Source: CAJWKT01 sp964465375
GTDB lineage: Bacteria; Pseudomonadota; Gammaproteobacteria; Steroidobacterales; Rariloculaceae
Assembly: GCA_964465375.1 (NCBI GenBank)
Contig: CAYXIJ010000004.1
Coordinates: 46,541 to 110,540 of the forward strand
DNA: 64,000 bases
Direction: 5' to 3'
In this document: piece by piece, positions 25,180 through 34,447 of the stretch
How the letters are laid out: each line of letters opens with the position of its first letter
Position numbering within the stretch: position 1 is the first letter of the stretch
Program-made: the position numbers and the translations under genes
Notes under the pieces: model-generated
Seen by the model: only the letters and a program-made list of their open reading frames with translations
Databases searched by the model: none
What the model was told of the DNA's origin: nothing

Positions 25180-25656
25180 CTATTCCCCAAAATCCTGTTT
25201 TCCACCTGCCTTAGAAATTAGCCTAACATCACTAATTCGTATTTGATGCGATAACGCCTTACACATATCGTAAACAGTCAACGCTGCCACAGCTGCACCC
25301 GTGAGTGCTTCCATCTCAACCCCTGTTTTGTGTGTGGCTCGAACTGAACAATCGATTGTAAGTTTATCCCCCCCAATCCATTCAAAAGAAATTCTGCAAT
25401 CTTCCAAGGGAATGGGATGGCAAAAAGGCAGAAGACTGTGAGTTTGTTTAGCTGCCTGAACTCCTGCAATGATTGCCGTATCTAGCACAGGACCCTTCTT
25501 TGTGTGAAGCGTTTCCTGACGATCAGCCAGATGATCTCTAGAAAATTCTTCAGGAAAAACCACCGTTGCCCGGGCAACGGCTGTCCGCCGTGTCACTGCT
25601 TTGTCACTTACATCCACCATCGTTGGAAGATTTTCCTTATCTACATGACTAAGCAT
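25180..25656 (-). CDS. moaC: Cyclic pyranopterin monophosphate synthase MoaC
   Basis: 158 residues with the full family pattern: MVDVSDKAVTRRTAVARATV, KGPVLDTAIIAGVQAAKQTHSLLPFCHPIPL, the catalytic region ATHKTGVEMEALTGAAVAALTVYDMCKA and the closing LISKAGGK. Together with MoaA it converts GTP to cyclic pyranopterin monophosphate, the first intermediate of molybdenum cofactor. Its ATG overlaps the moaA stop (TAATG), so the two are translationally coupled. Confidence 0.95.
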   Translation of the reverse strand: MLSHVDKENLPTMVDVSDKAVTRRTAVARATVVFPEEFSRDHLADRQETLHTKKGPVLDTAIIAGVQAAKQTHSLLPFCHPIPLEDCRISFEWIGGDKLTIDCSVRATHKTGVEMEALTGAAVAALTVYDMCKALSHQIRISDVRLISKAGGKQDFGE

Positions 25657-26702
25657 TAGCCGCCCATTCTGTACATTTCTATTCTCGATTTTTTTATTTC
25701 ATCCATGTTTTTCTCTCTAAATTCGCTGTATCTATCTCCGCGTTGCCGCCAAATATTTTGCAACAACCCAACCAGATCAGCATCACTTGCTCCAGCTCGC
25801 AAAGGTTCACGAAGATTAGTGCCTTCTGTTGCGAACAAACACGTGTACATAGTGCCGTCAGCTGAAAGGCGGGCACGATGACAATCACCACAGAATGGTT
25901 CGCTTACCGAGGAAATAAAACCAACTTCTCCCTTCCCGTCTTTAAAAGCATAGCGCCTAGCTACTTCACCACGATAATTGGGCTCTAAGGATCTCAGTGG
26001 CCACCGAGCACTGATCAGATCAAGAACAGTCTTCGAAGGCACAACCTCATCAAGGTGCCAGCCGTTTAGCGTACCCACATCCATATATTCGATAAAGCGC
26101 ACTATCACGGATGTACCACGAAAATACTCCAAAAGATCCAAGACAGTTCGTTCGCTCTTGCCCTTTTGAACAACCACATTAACTTTTATCGGATCCAATC
26201 CCACATCATGTGCCGCCTTAATTCCTTCAAGTACGACTTCCAACTCACCACGTTCACCGCTCATCTCTCGAAAAACAATCGGGTCGAGGCTGTCCAAACT
26301 AACTGTGAAGCGCCTTAATCCAGCAGCCTTCAATTCAGAAACGTGGCCTGCAAGAAGAGTTCCATTCGTGGTTAGGGCAAGATCTTTTAGTCCCGGCAAA
26401 TCAGAGAGAGTAGCAACAATCTCAGCAATGTCACGCCGTAATAATGGCTCCCCACCAGTCAGGCGAAGCTTGTTGACCCCAAGCTGCACGAAAAGGCCCG
26501 CAATACGTCTCAATTCTCCGGGAGTCAACCATTGCTGCCTGGGAAGAAATGCATAATCAGAGTCGTAAATTTCTGCGGGCATACAATAAGGGCATCGAAA
26601 ATTGCAGCGATCCACAACGGAGATCCGTAAATCCCGCAACGGCCTCCCTAGAGTATCCTTCACTACACTTGCAGCTCGCCATTCTGTAACTCTACTCGAC
26701 AT
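25656..26702 (-). CDS. moaA: GTP 3',8-cyclase MoaA (radical SAM)
   Basis: 348 residues. The radical-SAM cluster cysteines are in CNFRCPYC near residue 33. The C-terminal second cluster uses CGDC with a further Cys in the sequence RLSADGTMYTC. The SAM-binding LRLTGGEPLLRRD is present, and the protein ends in Gly-Gly (YRMGG), needed for activity. The ATG at 26702 follows an AGAGGA ribosome site. It starts the moaA-moaC-moaD operon, divergent from the queuosine-precursor transporter across about 285 bases. I looked there for a molybdenum-cofactor riboswitch and did not find convincing conserved blocks. Confidence 0.96.
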   Translation of the reverse strand: MSSRVTEWRAASVVKDTLGRPLRDLRISVVDRCNFRCPYCMPAEIYDSDYAFLPRQQWLTPGELRRIAGLFVQLGVNKLRLTGGEPLLRRDIAEIVATLSDLPGLKDLALTTNGTLLAGHVSELKAAGLRRFTVSLDSLDPIVFREMSGERGELEVVLEGIKAAHDVGLDPIKVNVVVQKGKSERTVLDLLEYFRGTSVIVRFIEYMDVGTLNGWHLDEVVPSKTVLDLISARWPLRSLEPNYRGEVARRYAFKDGKGEVGFISSVSEPFCGDCHRARLSADGTMYTCLFATEGTNLREPLRAGASDADLVGLLQNIWRQRGDRYSEFREKNMDEIKKSRIEMYRMGG

Positions 26703-26986
26703 CAAGTCCTCTTTATTTTCCAGCTATCACTACACCGCCCTAGGGACACAATGCTAGCATTGGTATACTAACGTTTATAGGCATGCCTTCACTGAGATAT
26801 AGCATACAACCAACGGCTCCCTAAGTTTCAACGCCGCACCACGTGTGCCTACGCAGGCAGGTATTAACTGTAGGTTAAAACATGTGCGCAAAGTCGATTA
26901 CCAAAACTAGCGAATCTTCACGCGTTTTTTAGATGTCGCAATGAAAACTACCTTAGAACCATTAAGGCCATCAGCTACTTGATACT

Positions 26987-27733
26987 ATGATTCCGCAATC
27001 AATCGTCGATTTCTTTCATGTTAACCAAAATGCACTCTGGCTAACAACACTCATTTTGGATCTTTCCCTAACCCTTGTAATGTACCGGGTGTTTGGTCGT
27101 ATCGGGCTTACCGCCGCTATAGTGCTAGCGATACTACTTGCAAATCTGCAGGGGCCAAAACTCACTGAAATTTTTGGTATGGAAACTAGCTTGGGCGTAA
27201 TTTTTTATTCCACTATTTTCTTTGCCACTGACGTGCTCAGTGAAAAATATGGACGCCAAGTCGCAGGAAAAACAGTATTAATGGGGTTTGGTGTTAGTGC
27301 AATCATCGTCCTGATGATGAGTATGAGCTTGCTCTATCTGCCATCCACCCAACCTAATACTGCTGAGTTTTCTTTGGAAATTCACCAGGCATTCGAGAGC
27401 ATTCTCGACTTTACGCCACGCTTTGTTGCCGGCTCATTGCTTGCCTATCTTGTTAGTCAGAGTTTTGATGTCTGGCTATTCCATAAAATTAAATCATATA
27501 CCGACGGACGACATCTCTGGATCCGGAATAATCTATCGACAATGACCTCCCAAGCATTAGACACGACCATTTACTCATTGGTAGTTTGGTGGGGCATAGT
27601 GGATCTAACAACTGCCATTGAACTTGGGTTAGTGAAATACGGTTTCAAGATTTTTATTGCGGCCTTTGACACACCCTTTATCTACTGGGCCCGGAGCTGG
27701 AATGTACCATTTACTTCAGAAAAACCAGGATAA
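26987..27733 (+). CDS. yhhQ: Queuosine precursor transporter YhhQ (VUT/ECF family)
   Basis: 248 residues with about six membrane helices. The family signatures are TIFFATDVLSEKYGRQVAGKTVLMGF near residue 80, FTPRFVAGSLLAYLVSQSFDVWLFHKIK, NNLSTMTSQALDTTIYSLVVWWG and the final DTPFIYW. YhhQ proteins import preQ0 or preQ1 (or queuine) for queuosine in tRNA. The gene stands alone. No preQ1 riboswitch motif is evident in the 284-base upstream region. Confidence 0.92.
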   Translation: MIPQSIVDFFHVNQNALWLTTLILDLSLTLVMYRVFGRIGLTAAIVLAILLANLQGPKLTEIFGMETSLGVIFYSTIFFATDVLSEKYGRQVAGKTVLMGFGVSAIIVLMMSMSLLYLPSTQPNTAEFSLEIHQAFESILDFTPRFVAGSLLAYLVSQSFDVWLFHKIKSYTDGRHLWIRNNLSTMTSQALDTTIYSLVVWWGIVDLTTAIELGLVKYGFKIFIAAFDTPFIYWARSWNVPFTSEKPG

Positions 27734-27861
27734 GCAACGGTACCCAAGTGTAAGAAAAAGACTTAATTAATTAGCGAATATTGCCTACTTAAATATCAAA
27801 AAAATTATTGTTATATTGATGTAATGTTAAAATACACGGACCTTTAGGAAAAAAAGAGAAA

Positions 27862-29127
27862 ATGAATAGGAGTACCCTAGGGCCACTTGGCGTGCCGCGA
27901 AACACAAAAGATCAGCACCGCAAACCAACCGCAACACGAAAAAATAGCCCGACTGCACTGGATAGATGGCTTCTGAGCCAAATTGAAAAGCGTCTGGTTA
28001 ATACTCCTTTGCGCATTCAGCTTTGGGATCAATCCACTATGTCCGCCAACATCCCTACGGTGAAAGTCCATGATCGCGGTGCATTGATCGGACTCATTTG
28101 TAATCCGGAACTGGAGTTTGGCGATCTCTACAGCTCAGGACGAATCGAGTTTTTGGGGAACTTTGACGAACTAATGGAAAGTGCCTACAACTACGTTAAG
28201 GACACTACAACATTCGCTAGACTTATTAGGCGTTTACGCAGACTTGCGGCACCAGATTTAGCACAATCCCGCCGCAATATTCACCATCATTATGATATTG
28301 GTAATGACTTCTACAAACTTTGGCTCGACGAAGAGGCAATGCAATATACCTGCGCCTACTATCCAAGCGATTCCATGGATCTAGAAGCTGCACAACAGGA
28401 AAAAATGCATCATGTTTGCAGGAAGCTCTGGCTGAAGCCGGGTGATACGGTAGTAGAGGCAGGTTGTGGCTGGGGTGGTTTCGCGTTGTTCATGGCACAA
28501 CACTACGGAGTAAATGTGCGTGCATTTAACATTTCTCATGAACAAATTCTTCATGCCCGCGAATGGGCAAAACAAAAAAATTTGAGCGATCGGGTGGAAT
28601 TTGTTGAGGATGATTACCGTAATGTTGATGGACAATACGATGTTTTTGTTTCGATTGGAATGCTAGAACATGTGGGACGAGCAAACTACCAAGAACTTGG
28701 AAAAATCATGAAGCAGTCACTCAGACAAACTGGTAGAGGTCTGGTTCACAGCATTGGGCGTGATAAAGAAATTCCATTTAATCCCTGGATAGCTAAGCGT
28801 ATTTTTCCTGGTGCCTATCCTCCAACATTAAAAGAAATGACAAGCCTCTTCGAAAATAGTGATCTTTCGGTTTTGGATGTTGAAAATCTTCGCCTTCACT
28901 ATGCGAAAACCCTGAAAGGATGGCTGGATCGCTATGAGGAAAATATGGATGAAGTTCGGCGCATGTTCGATGACAATTTCGTCCGAGCCTGGCGTCTTTA
29001 TCTTGCTGGCTCTAGGGGAGCTTTTAAGGCCGGGTCTCTGCAACTTTTTCAAATTTTGTTCACACGTTCGGGTTTTAACGAAATACCAGCCACACGGGCA
29101 AGAATCTATCCTAATAGCTATGAATAA
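27862..29127 (+). CDS. cfa: Cyclopropane-fatty-acyl-phospholipid synthase-type methyltransferase
   Basis: 421 residues. The N-terminal lipid-binding region is followed by HHHYDIGNDFYKLWLDEEAMQYTCAYY and the SAM loop VVEAGCGWGGFALFMA near residue 200. Then come FNISHEQILHAREWA, SIGMLEHVG and GRGLVHSIGRD. These match Cfa-type enzymes, which add a methylene or methyl group from SAM to an unsaturated acyl chain in a phospholipid. The next gene, an FAD reductase 17 bases after, is on the same strand, so the product may be further reduced (inference). The region is AT-richer than the surroundings. The usual length of Cfa is about 380-420, so this is normal. Confidence 0.9.
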   Translation: MNRSTLGPLGVPRNTKDQHRKPTATRKNSPTALDRWLLSQIEKRLVNTPLRIQLWDQSTMSANIPTVKVHDRGALIGLICNPELEFGDLYSSGRIEFLGNFDELMESAYNYVKDTTTFARLIRRLRRLAAPDLAQSRRNIHHHYDIGNDFYKLWLDEEAMQYTCAYYPSDSMDLEAAQQEKMHHVCRKLWLKPGDTVVEAGCGWGGFALFMAQHYGVNVRAFNISHEQILHAREWAKQKNLSDRVEFVEDDYRNVDGQYDVFVSIGMLEHVGRANYQELGKIMKQSLRQTGRGLVHSIGRDKEIPFNPWIAKRIFPGAYPPTLKEMTSLFENSDLSVLDVENLRLHYAKTLKGWLDRYEENMDEVRRMFDDNFVRAWRLYLAGSRGAFKAGSLQLFQILFTRSGFNEIPATRARIYPNSYE

Positions 29128-29144
29128 AAAACTAACCAAGACTT

Positions 29145-30170
29145 ATGCGCCACTATGACGTCATTATCGTAGGGGGTGGGCCAGCAGGTTCTACATGCGC
29201 AGCCCGGTTAAGGGCTTCTGGCTTGAAAGTCACTGTACTGGATCTGGCGGAATTTCCACGACTTAAACTATGTGCCGGATGGGTAACCCCAGAAGTACTA
29301 GATGACCTGAATATAGAACCTAAACATTACCCGCATCGACTAAACACTTTTGAAAAACTTAGAATTCACATAAAAGGACTAACATTTAATGTCAGGACCA
29401 CACAACACTCAATCCGGAGATTTGAATTTGATAACTTTCTCCTTAACCGCTGTGGCGCGGATATCTTCAAGCACAATGTAAAAAACATTCAAAGACAAAA
29501 TGGAAAATATCTTGTTGATGATAAATTCAGCGGAGATTTCCTTATTGGCGCTGGGGGAACACGCTGCCCAGTTTATCGCACCTTTTTCCGAACTCTTAAT
29601 CCTCGCGCCAAGGATAAACAAATTGTTGCTTACGAACTTGAGTTCCCGTACGAGTGGAGTGACCCACGGTGTCATCTTTGGTTCATTGAAAATAATCTTC
29701 CGGGATATTCATGGTATGTCCCTAAAAAAAATGGGTACTTGAATTGCGGTATTGGTGGATTTGCCGACAAAATAAAATCCAACGGAGATGATATAAAAAA
29801 ACACTGGGAACAATTGGTTCATAAACTGGAAAATCTTTCCATGGTTACGAGCTGGCAATCAGAAGAAGCTCACGGATATAGCTACTTCATGCGTAGCAAC
29901 GTAGATACCCTGCGTTCTGATAATGCTTTCATCATCGGGGACGCTGCAGGTTTAGCAACCCTTGACCTAGGAGAAGGAATTGGACCAGCGGTTCAAAGCG
30001 CTCATCTAGCTGCGGATGCAATTGTGGATGGAAAAGAATATTCGCTTAATGCGATACACGCTTATAGCCCCATAAAACCGTGGCTCAGAAAATGGCTTGA
30101 GGGTCGATTAACAAAAAAAATGCTACATAAAAAAAGACACGAGGAGAACAATTCTATTGTTGCTCACTGA
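29145..30170 (+). CDS. FAD-dependent reductase, geranylgeranyl-reductase-like
   Basis: 341 residues with an N-terminal FAD-binding loop (YDVIIVGGGPAGSTCAARL) and the motif GWVTPEVLDDL typical of the geranylgeranyl reductase branch. The second FAD motif, NAFIIGDAAGLATLDLGEGIGPAVQSA, lies near residue 265, where the GEGI segment marks the family. Such enzymes reduce double bonds in isoprenoid or acyl chains. It follows cfa by 17 bases, an operon-like arrangement, so a lipid substrate is likely. Other options are a carotenoid or quinone side chain. The last 7 bases overlap the end of the convergent glnS. The gene is AT-rich and contains several A-runs. Confidence 0.8.
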   Translation: MRHYDVIIVGGGPAGSTCAARLRASGLKVTVLDLAEFPRLKLCAGWVTPEVLDDLNIEPKHYPHRLNTFEKLRIHIKGLTFNVRTTQHSIRRFEFDNFLLNRCGADIFKHNVKNIQRQNGKYLVDDKFSGDFLIGAGGTRCPVYRTFFRTLNPRAKDKQIVAYELEFPYEWSDPRCHLWFIENNLPGYSWYVPKKNGYLNCGIGGFADKIKSNGDDIKKHWEQLVHKLENLSMVTSWQSEEAHGYSYFMRSNVDTLRSDNAFIIGDAAGLATLDLGEGIGPAVQSAHLAADAIVDGKEYSLNAIHAYSPIKPWLRKWLEGRLTKKMLHKKRHEENNSIVAH

Positions 30171-31882
30171 GCTTGCTTGTTTGAGAGGGAGGTAAGCGCC
30201 TGTTTTTCGATTTTAGCCCAACTATCACGAAGCGTTACAGTACGGTTAAATACAGGTTGGCCCGGCTCAGAATGGATGGTGTCTACACAAAAATAACCGA
30301 GTCTCTCAAATTGAAAATTGTCACCAATATTTGCTTCTGAAAGGCCCTGTTCTAGAACAGCCTCCTTGACCACTTCCACGGAACGCGAATTTAAGCTATC
30401 CGAAAACGGAACATCCCCCTGGTCTGGGTTAGGGCTTAAAAAGAGACGATCATATAAGCGAACCTCAAGATGCTCTGCATGCCTAGCTGATACCCAGTGA
30501 ATTGTCCCCTTGACCTTTCTTTGATTGGTGCCGTCTCCACTTCTTGTATCCGGATCATAAGTGCACCGAAGAGCAACAATATCGCCGGAAGAATCCTTTA
30601 TGATTTCTTCGCACCGAATAATATATGCATAACGTAGCCTAACTTCACCACCCGGCCTCAAGCGATAAAATTTCCCGGGGGGGTCTTCCATGAAATCATT
30701 CTTTTCTATATAGATTTCCCGACTGAAGGGAATTTTACGAGAACCAAGCTCTGGACGATTGGGGTGATTAGCAGCATCTAGCAATTCCCCTTCGCCCTCA
30801 GCGTAGTTCTCTATGATCAACTTCAAAGGATCCAGCACGGCAAAACGACGTTGTGAATTTTCGTTAAGTTTCTCGCGGACACAAAACTCTAGAGAACCTA
30901 GCTGAATAACATTTTCCTTCTTCGTAATCCCGACACGCTTTGAAAAATCTCTAATTGCGGAGGGTGGATAACCTCGTCTCCGCATACCAGAAAGTGTCGG
31001 CATACGCGGATCGTCCCAGCCTTCAACATATCCTTCATCCACAAGCCTTTTAAGTCGACGTTTGCTCATAATGGTGAACATAAGATTCAGCCGAGAAAAC
31101 TCGATCTGCTGGGGTTGATTAGTGATAGAGCACTGAGCAACAAACCATTCGTAAAGCGGGCGATGATCTTCGAACTCTAAACTACATAGAGAATGAGTGG
31201 TGCCCTCTAGTACATCAGAGAGAGTATGAGCAAAGTCATACAACGGGTATATACACCACTGTTCGCCTGTTTTTTGATGAGATACTTTTCGTATGCGGTA
31301 TAAAGTCGGATCCCGCAAATTCATATTAGGCGAAGCCATATCAATTTTCGCTCGCAGTACACATTGCCCTTCATCAAACTCACCCTTACGCATAGCCTCA
31401 AAAAGCATTAGATTACTTTCTATAGAACGCGTTCGATCGGGGCTCTCAGTTCCCGGTCTAGTAAGAGTTCCGCGATGCGCACGAATCTGCTCAGCTGACG
31501 AGTCATCAACGTATGCCTTACCCTGCTTTATAAGCTCAACAGCAAATTCATAGATCTGCTGGAAATAATCAGACGCATGCGTTAATGCAGCCCAGTCGTA
31601 ACCCAACCAGCTTATATCCTTACGAATTGCTTCAATGAATTCAGAATCCTCTTTCTCTGGATTAGTATCATCGAAACGCAAATAGCATTTTCCATTGAAT
31701 TCTGCAGCAATATCAAATGATAGGCAGGCTGCCTTCGCGTGCCCAATATGAAGATAACCATTGGGTTCAGGCGGAAATCGTGTTTGTACACGACCACCGT
31801 TTTTCAATGCAGCAACGTCCGTAGCCACAATTTGCCGGACGAAATCTTTACCAACAGTACTTTGTGTACCCATAGCACCCAT
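30164..31882 (-). CDS. glnS: Glutaminyl-tRNA synthetase
   Basis: 572 residues. The class I HIGH motif is in PPEPNGYLHIGHAKA near residue 42, and the KMSKS equivalent reads TIMSKRRLKRLVDEG. The segments RFDDTNPEKEDSEF, CIYPLYDFAHTLSDVLEGTTHSLCSLEFEDHRPLYEW and MPTLSGMRRRGYPPSAIRDF are characteristic of GlnRS. Presence of GlnRS points to a Gamma- or Betaproteobacterium. Start codons at 31882 and 31873 are both possible. It is transcribed alone. Confidence 0.96.
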   Translation of the reverse strand: MGAMGTQSTVGKDFVRQIVATDVAALKNGGRVQTRFPPEPNGYLHIGHAKAACLSFDIAAEFNGKCYLRFDDTNPEKEDSEFIEAIRKDISWLGYDWAALTHASDYFQQIYEFAVELIKQGKAYVDDSSAEQIRAHRGTLTRPGTESPDRTRSIESNLMLFEAMRKGEFDEGQCVLRAKIDMASPNMNLRDPTLYRIRKVSHQKTGEQWCIYPLYDFAHTLSDVLEGTTHSLCSLEFEDHRPLYEWFVAQCSITNQPQQIEFSRLNLMFTIMSKRRLKRLVDEGYVEGWDDPRMPTLSGMRRRGYPPSAIRDFSKRVGITKKENVIQLGSLEFCVREKLNENSQRRFAVLDPLKLIIENYAEGEGELLDAANHPNRPELGSRKIPFSREIYIEKNDFMEDPPGKFYRLRPGGEVRLRYAYIIRCEEIIKDSSGDIVALRCTYDPDTRSGDGTNQRKVKGTIHWVSARHAEHLEVRLYDRLFLSPNPDQGDVPFSDSLNSRSVEVVKEAVLEQGLSEANIGDNFQFERLGYFCVDTIHSEPGQPVFNRTVTLRDSWAKIEKQALTSLSNKQAQ

Positions 31883-32076
31883 TGTCCTTCATGCGCGCCT
31901 TATTTTGTAGAATTCTTGCGCTACTGTGACAAAAATCCTGAAAAAAATCTCAGGATCAATGCTCAAGACCCTTAAAAAATCTGGTAGTTTAATCGAGGTC
32001 TTTTCTACGCAACATCTTTTAAAGCCTGAGCCTGACTATGGTCGACCCGCACAAACTTTGGTATTTCCTTTTCTCG

Positions 32077-33471
32077 CTAGGGTACAAATGTCTCCGTAGC
32101 AGCGTCACCCCTAGATATTACTGGCAATCTTCGCGGCAACAATTTGAGCTCCCTACGCAACCACATAAACGATGCAATTCCAAGTAACAGATGGGAGATG
32201 GCATTGGCCCAAAATATCCCACTAAGACCCAAAGTTGCCGATAGCAGCCAGGCTAAGGGAACATAAATCAGAAACATTTTTACAAAACTTAGCACTGCAG
32301 CTGGCATTGGGCGACCAAAAGCATTGAAACTAGAAAGCGCTACCATCATGACCCCAAAACCGCCTAAAGTAAAAGATACGATCCTGAAATAGGCAGATGC
32401 CGTATCAATAACCATTGGGTCATCACTAAAAAAAGTGCTGAGTGGTTGCGCAAACACAAACAAAAAAACCGCTGCTATCAATCCATAAGTGACACAGAAG
32501 CGATTAGACAAATGAACAGCCTGATTGACTCGGCTTATCTTGCCAGCACCAAAATTTTGGCCCACAAAGGGCCCTAGTGAGGACGATAAGGCAAAAATAA
32601 CAATCAATACGAATGACTCAACGCGTGACGCTACACCAAAACCCGCAACCGCAAAGGGTCCGAACCCCGCTACCAGCGCAGTAATGATGCCTATCGTAAT
32701 AGGTGTGAGCAAATTGGTTGCAATTGCTGGTAATCCAATGTGGAGTAATCGCTGCCATGAGTCCCAAAGTTTCTCAAATTTTAAATGGCGAACATGAATC
32801 AAACGCTCACGGCGCGCCAAAATCGCAGTTGATGCTACAAGAGTTATTCCATTAGCAACAACCGTAGCGATTGCCGCGCCCTTTAACTCTAGGCGCGGAA
32901 AGCCCGCCAATCCAAAAATGAGCAACGGGTCCAAAATCACATTGATCGCAGCTGATATGCTTAAAATTATAGCTGGGACCATCGCATCCCCTGTGGCACG
33001 AATCGCGAAATTTCCTAGCATTGGAACAATAGAGAAAACGGCACACAGAAAATAAATCTCCATATATTCTCGAATGAGGGGCAGGGTACGTTCATCTGCA
33101 CCTAACCCTTGGAAGACAGGTACAATCGTTGCAAGACCTAGCATGGTCAAAGCTACTCCCAACACAGTGCCTAACAGTAAAGCATGTGTGGTAATGCGCT
33201 GTACGGTGTCTCTGTCTCCACTACCTAACAATCGCGAGATTACTGAAGAGACGCCGATCCCAAGGCCTAAGCCTACAGAGATCATTGCGAAAGACACAGG
33301 AAAAGTAAATCCCATGGCAGCCAAGGGTAAAGTACCCAACTGGCTCACAAAATAAGTGTCAGCAACGCTAAAGGAATTAAGTGCAACAAATCCCACTGCC
33401 ATGGGTACAGCTAATCCACGCAAGTGCGTGCCAACATCTCCCGTGGCTAAACGAGCTAAATTAGACGACAC
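32077..33471 (-). CDS. MATE-family multidrug/Na+ antiporter
   Basis: 464 residues with twelve hydrophobic helices in two similar halves. The first reads LAVPMAVGFVALNSFSVADTYFVSQLGTLPLAAMGFTFPV, and later LLHIGLPAIATNLLTPITIGIITALVAGFGPFAVAGFGVASRVESFVLIVIFALSSSLGPFVGQNFGAGKISR. The latter carries the GQNxGAG pattern of MATE pumps. These exchange cations or protons for drugs or other organic compounds. Substrate is unknown. The gene stands alone, with about 190 bases before glnS and a phage-like relic upstream. Confidence 0.92.
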   Translation of the reverse strand: MSSNLARLATGDVGTHLRGLAVPMAVGFVALNSFSVADTYFVSQLGTLPLAAMGFTFPVSFAMISVGLGLGIGVSSVISRLLGSGDRDTVQRITTHALLLGTVLGVALTMLGLATIVPVFQGLGADERTLPLIREYMEIYFLCAVFSIVPMLGNFAIRATGDAMVPAIILSISAAINVILDPLLIFGLAGFPRLELKGAAIATVVANGITLVASTAILARRERLIHVRHLKFEKLWDSWQRLLHIGLPAIATNLLTPITIGIITALVAGFGPFAVAGFGVASRVESFVLIVIFALSSSLGPFVGQNFGAGKISRVNQAVHLSNRFCVTYGLIAAVFLFVFAQPLSTFFSDDPMVIDTASAYFRIVSFTLGGFGVMMVALSSFNAFGRPMPAAVLSFVKMFLIYVPLAWLLSATLGLSGIFWANAISHLLLGIASFMWLRRELKLLPRRLPVISRGDAATETFVP

Positions 33472-33524
33472 TCGGAAAACTTCTGATGATCATTAGCAGA
33501 AGCGTAGAATAGCCTAAGTGTGGC

Positions 33525-33665
33525 ATGCTCTGCATCCAGGCCCTGGCCGGCTATATGCACCCCGGTAAGCCCCAGGACGGTGTCAGGCTCCGTGCGGCAG
33601 AGCTGATGGGCAAGCACTACGGGCTTTTCACCAAAAAGCGATCTATTCTTCTACAAGCTTGGTAA
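33525..33665 (+). pseudogene. Short ORF resembling a phage terminase small-subunit fragment
   Basis: A 46-codon reading frame in an otherwise gene-free gap (33472-33732) encodes MLCIQALAGYM, then VRLRAAELMGKHYGLFTKKR. The last part resembles the RxxALELLGKHxGLFT block near the C-terminus of many phage terminase small subunits. It has a higher GC content than its flanks and no ribosome site or neighbouring phage genes. I read it as a degraded remnant of a prophage or similar element. The similarity is from memory of the family pattern, so the call is tentative. Confidence 0.4.
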
Positions 33666-33732
33666 CCCGTTCCTTTTTTTATCTTTGCTCATCTAGGCCG
33701 TGTCGTACGCTTTTCCTTTGCAAAACAACATG

Positions 33733-34440
33733 TCAATAAATTGGATCTAGCAGGTATATGAAACTGCGGCAGGCGGGGCGACGACCCCCGTATCTTCTTC
33801 GGTCCCAACTCTGATAACGAGAATCAATCAGCGCCTGTAAACTTGGGGCACGGAATAATTCGTCTGATACCTCCACTACCTCTGGCTCGACAATGTCTCC
33901 GCTAGGTTCCACGCCGAAACAAATCAAAACGCGACCTTCCAACCCTAGCCATATAGCTTCCCTCGGGTAACTTGGTGTCGCCATGACTGCGGGAATAATG
34001 CTGCGCGTATTCTCAGCCCCTGCAAGCACTTCCTCCAAGGCCCCGCTGGCGGTAATTTCCTCTTCACTCATTCGGGAACACCACCATCCTCCGACTAGCA
34101 TACGCATTCGCCACTCACCACCCAGGGCCGTCCGACTCAAATCGCCCTTAAACTCACGTCCGGTCCGTGAGTCTTCAAAAACAAGATCGCCATCTTGTAT
34201 TTGCCAACGAGAAAGTGGCGCCCATGGACGAGCTTTATCTTCGCTAGGTCGAGCTTGCCGAGTTGTGCCATCAGGATCAAAACGAAATTGCAAACGCTCA
34301 TCCCCAAAAGCAGGATCGCCATACAACACACAACTCCACGCACCCAGATAATCCACAGTGCCATCGAGCCCTTGTGCCGAACTATGCAAACTATGCAAAA
34401 TTAACAATGAGAAAAAGAGTAACGAGGTGCAAAATCGCAT
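33733..34440 (-). CDS. Secreted protein with TonB C-terminal domain
   Basis: 235 residues with a signal peptide (FFSLLILHSLHSSAQG). The middle (about 25-125) has LGAWSCVLYGDPAFGDERLQFRFDPDGT, a lipocalin-like or unknown secreted fold. The last 85 residues (TPSYPREAIWLGLEGRVLICFGVEPSGDIVEPEVVEVSDELF) match the TonB C-terminal module, which normally contacts receptor plugs. There is no Pro-rich spacer or membrane anchor, so it cannot act as standard TonB. It follows the TPR gene by 7 bases, suggesting one unit. Function is unknown. Confidence 0.75.
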   Translation of the reverse strand: MRFCTSLLFFSLLILHSLHSSAQGLDGTVDYLGAWSCVLYGDPAFGDERLQFRFDPDGTTRQARPSEDKARPWAPLSRWQIQDGDLVFEDSRTGREFKGDLSRTALGGEWRMRMLVGGWWCSRMSEEEITASGALEEVLAGAENTRSIIPAVMATPSYPREAIWLGLEGRVLICFGVEPSGDIVEPEVVEVSDELFRAPSLQALIDSRYQSWDRRRYGGRRPACRSFIYLLDPIY

Positions 34441-34447
34441 ACGGGTA

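Noticed and set aside
26703..26986. Molybdenum-cofactor or preQ1 riboswitch between moaA and yhhQ
   Set aside because: I looked on both strands for the conserved blocks and saw none convincing. A covariance search would be needed to settle this.
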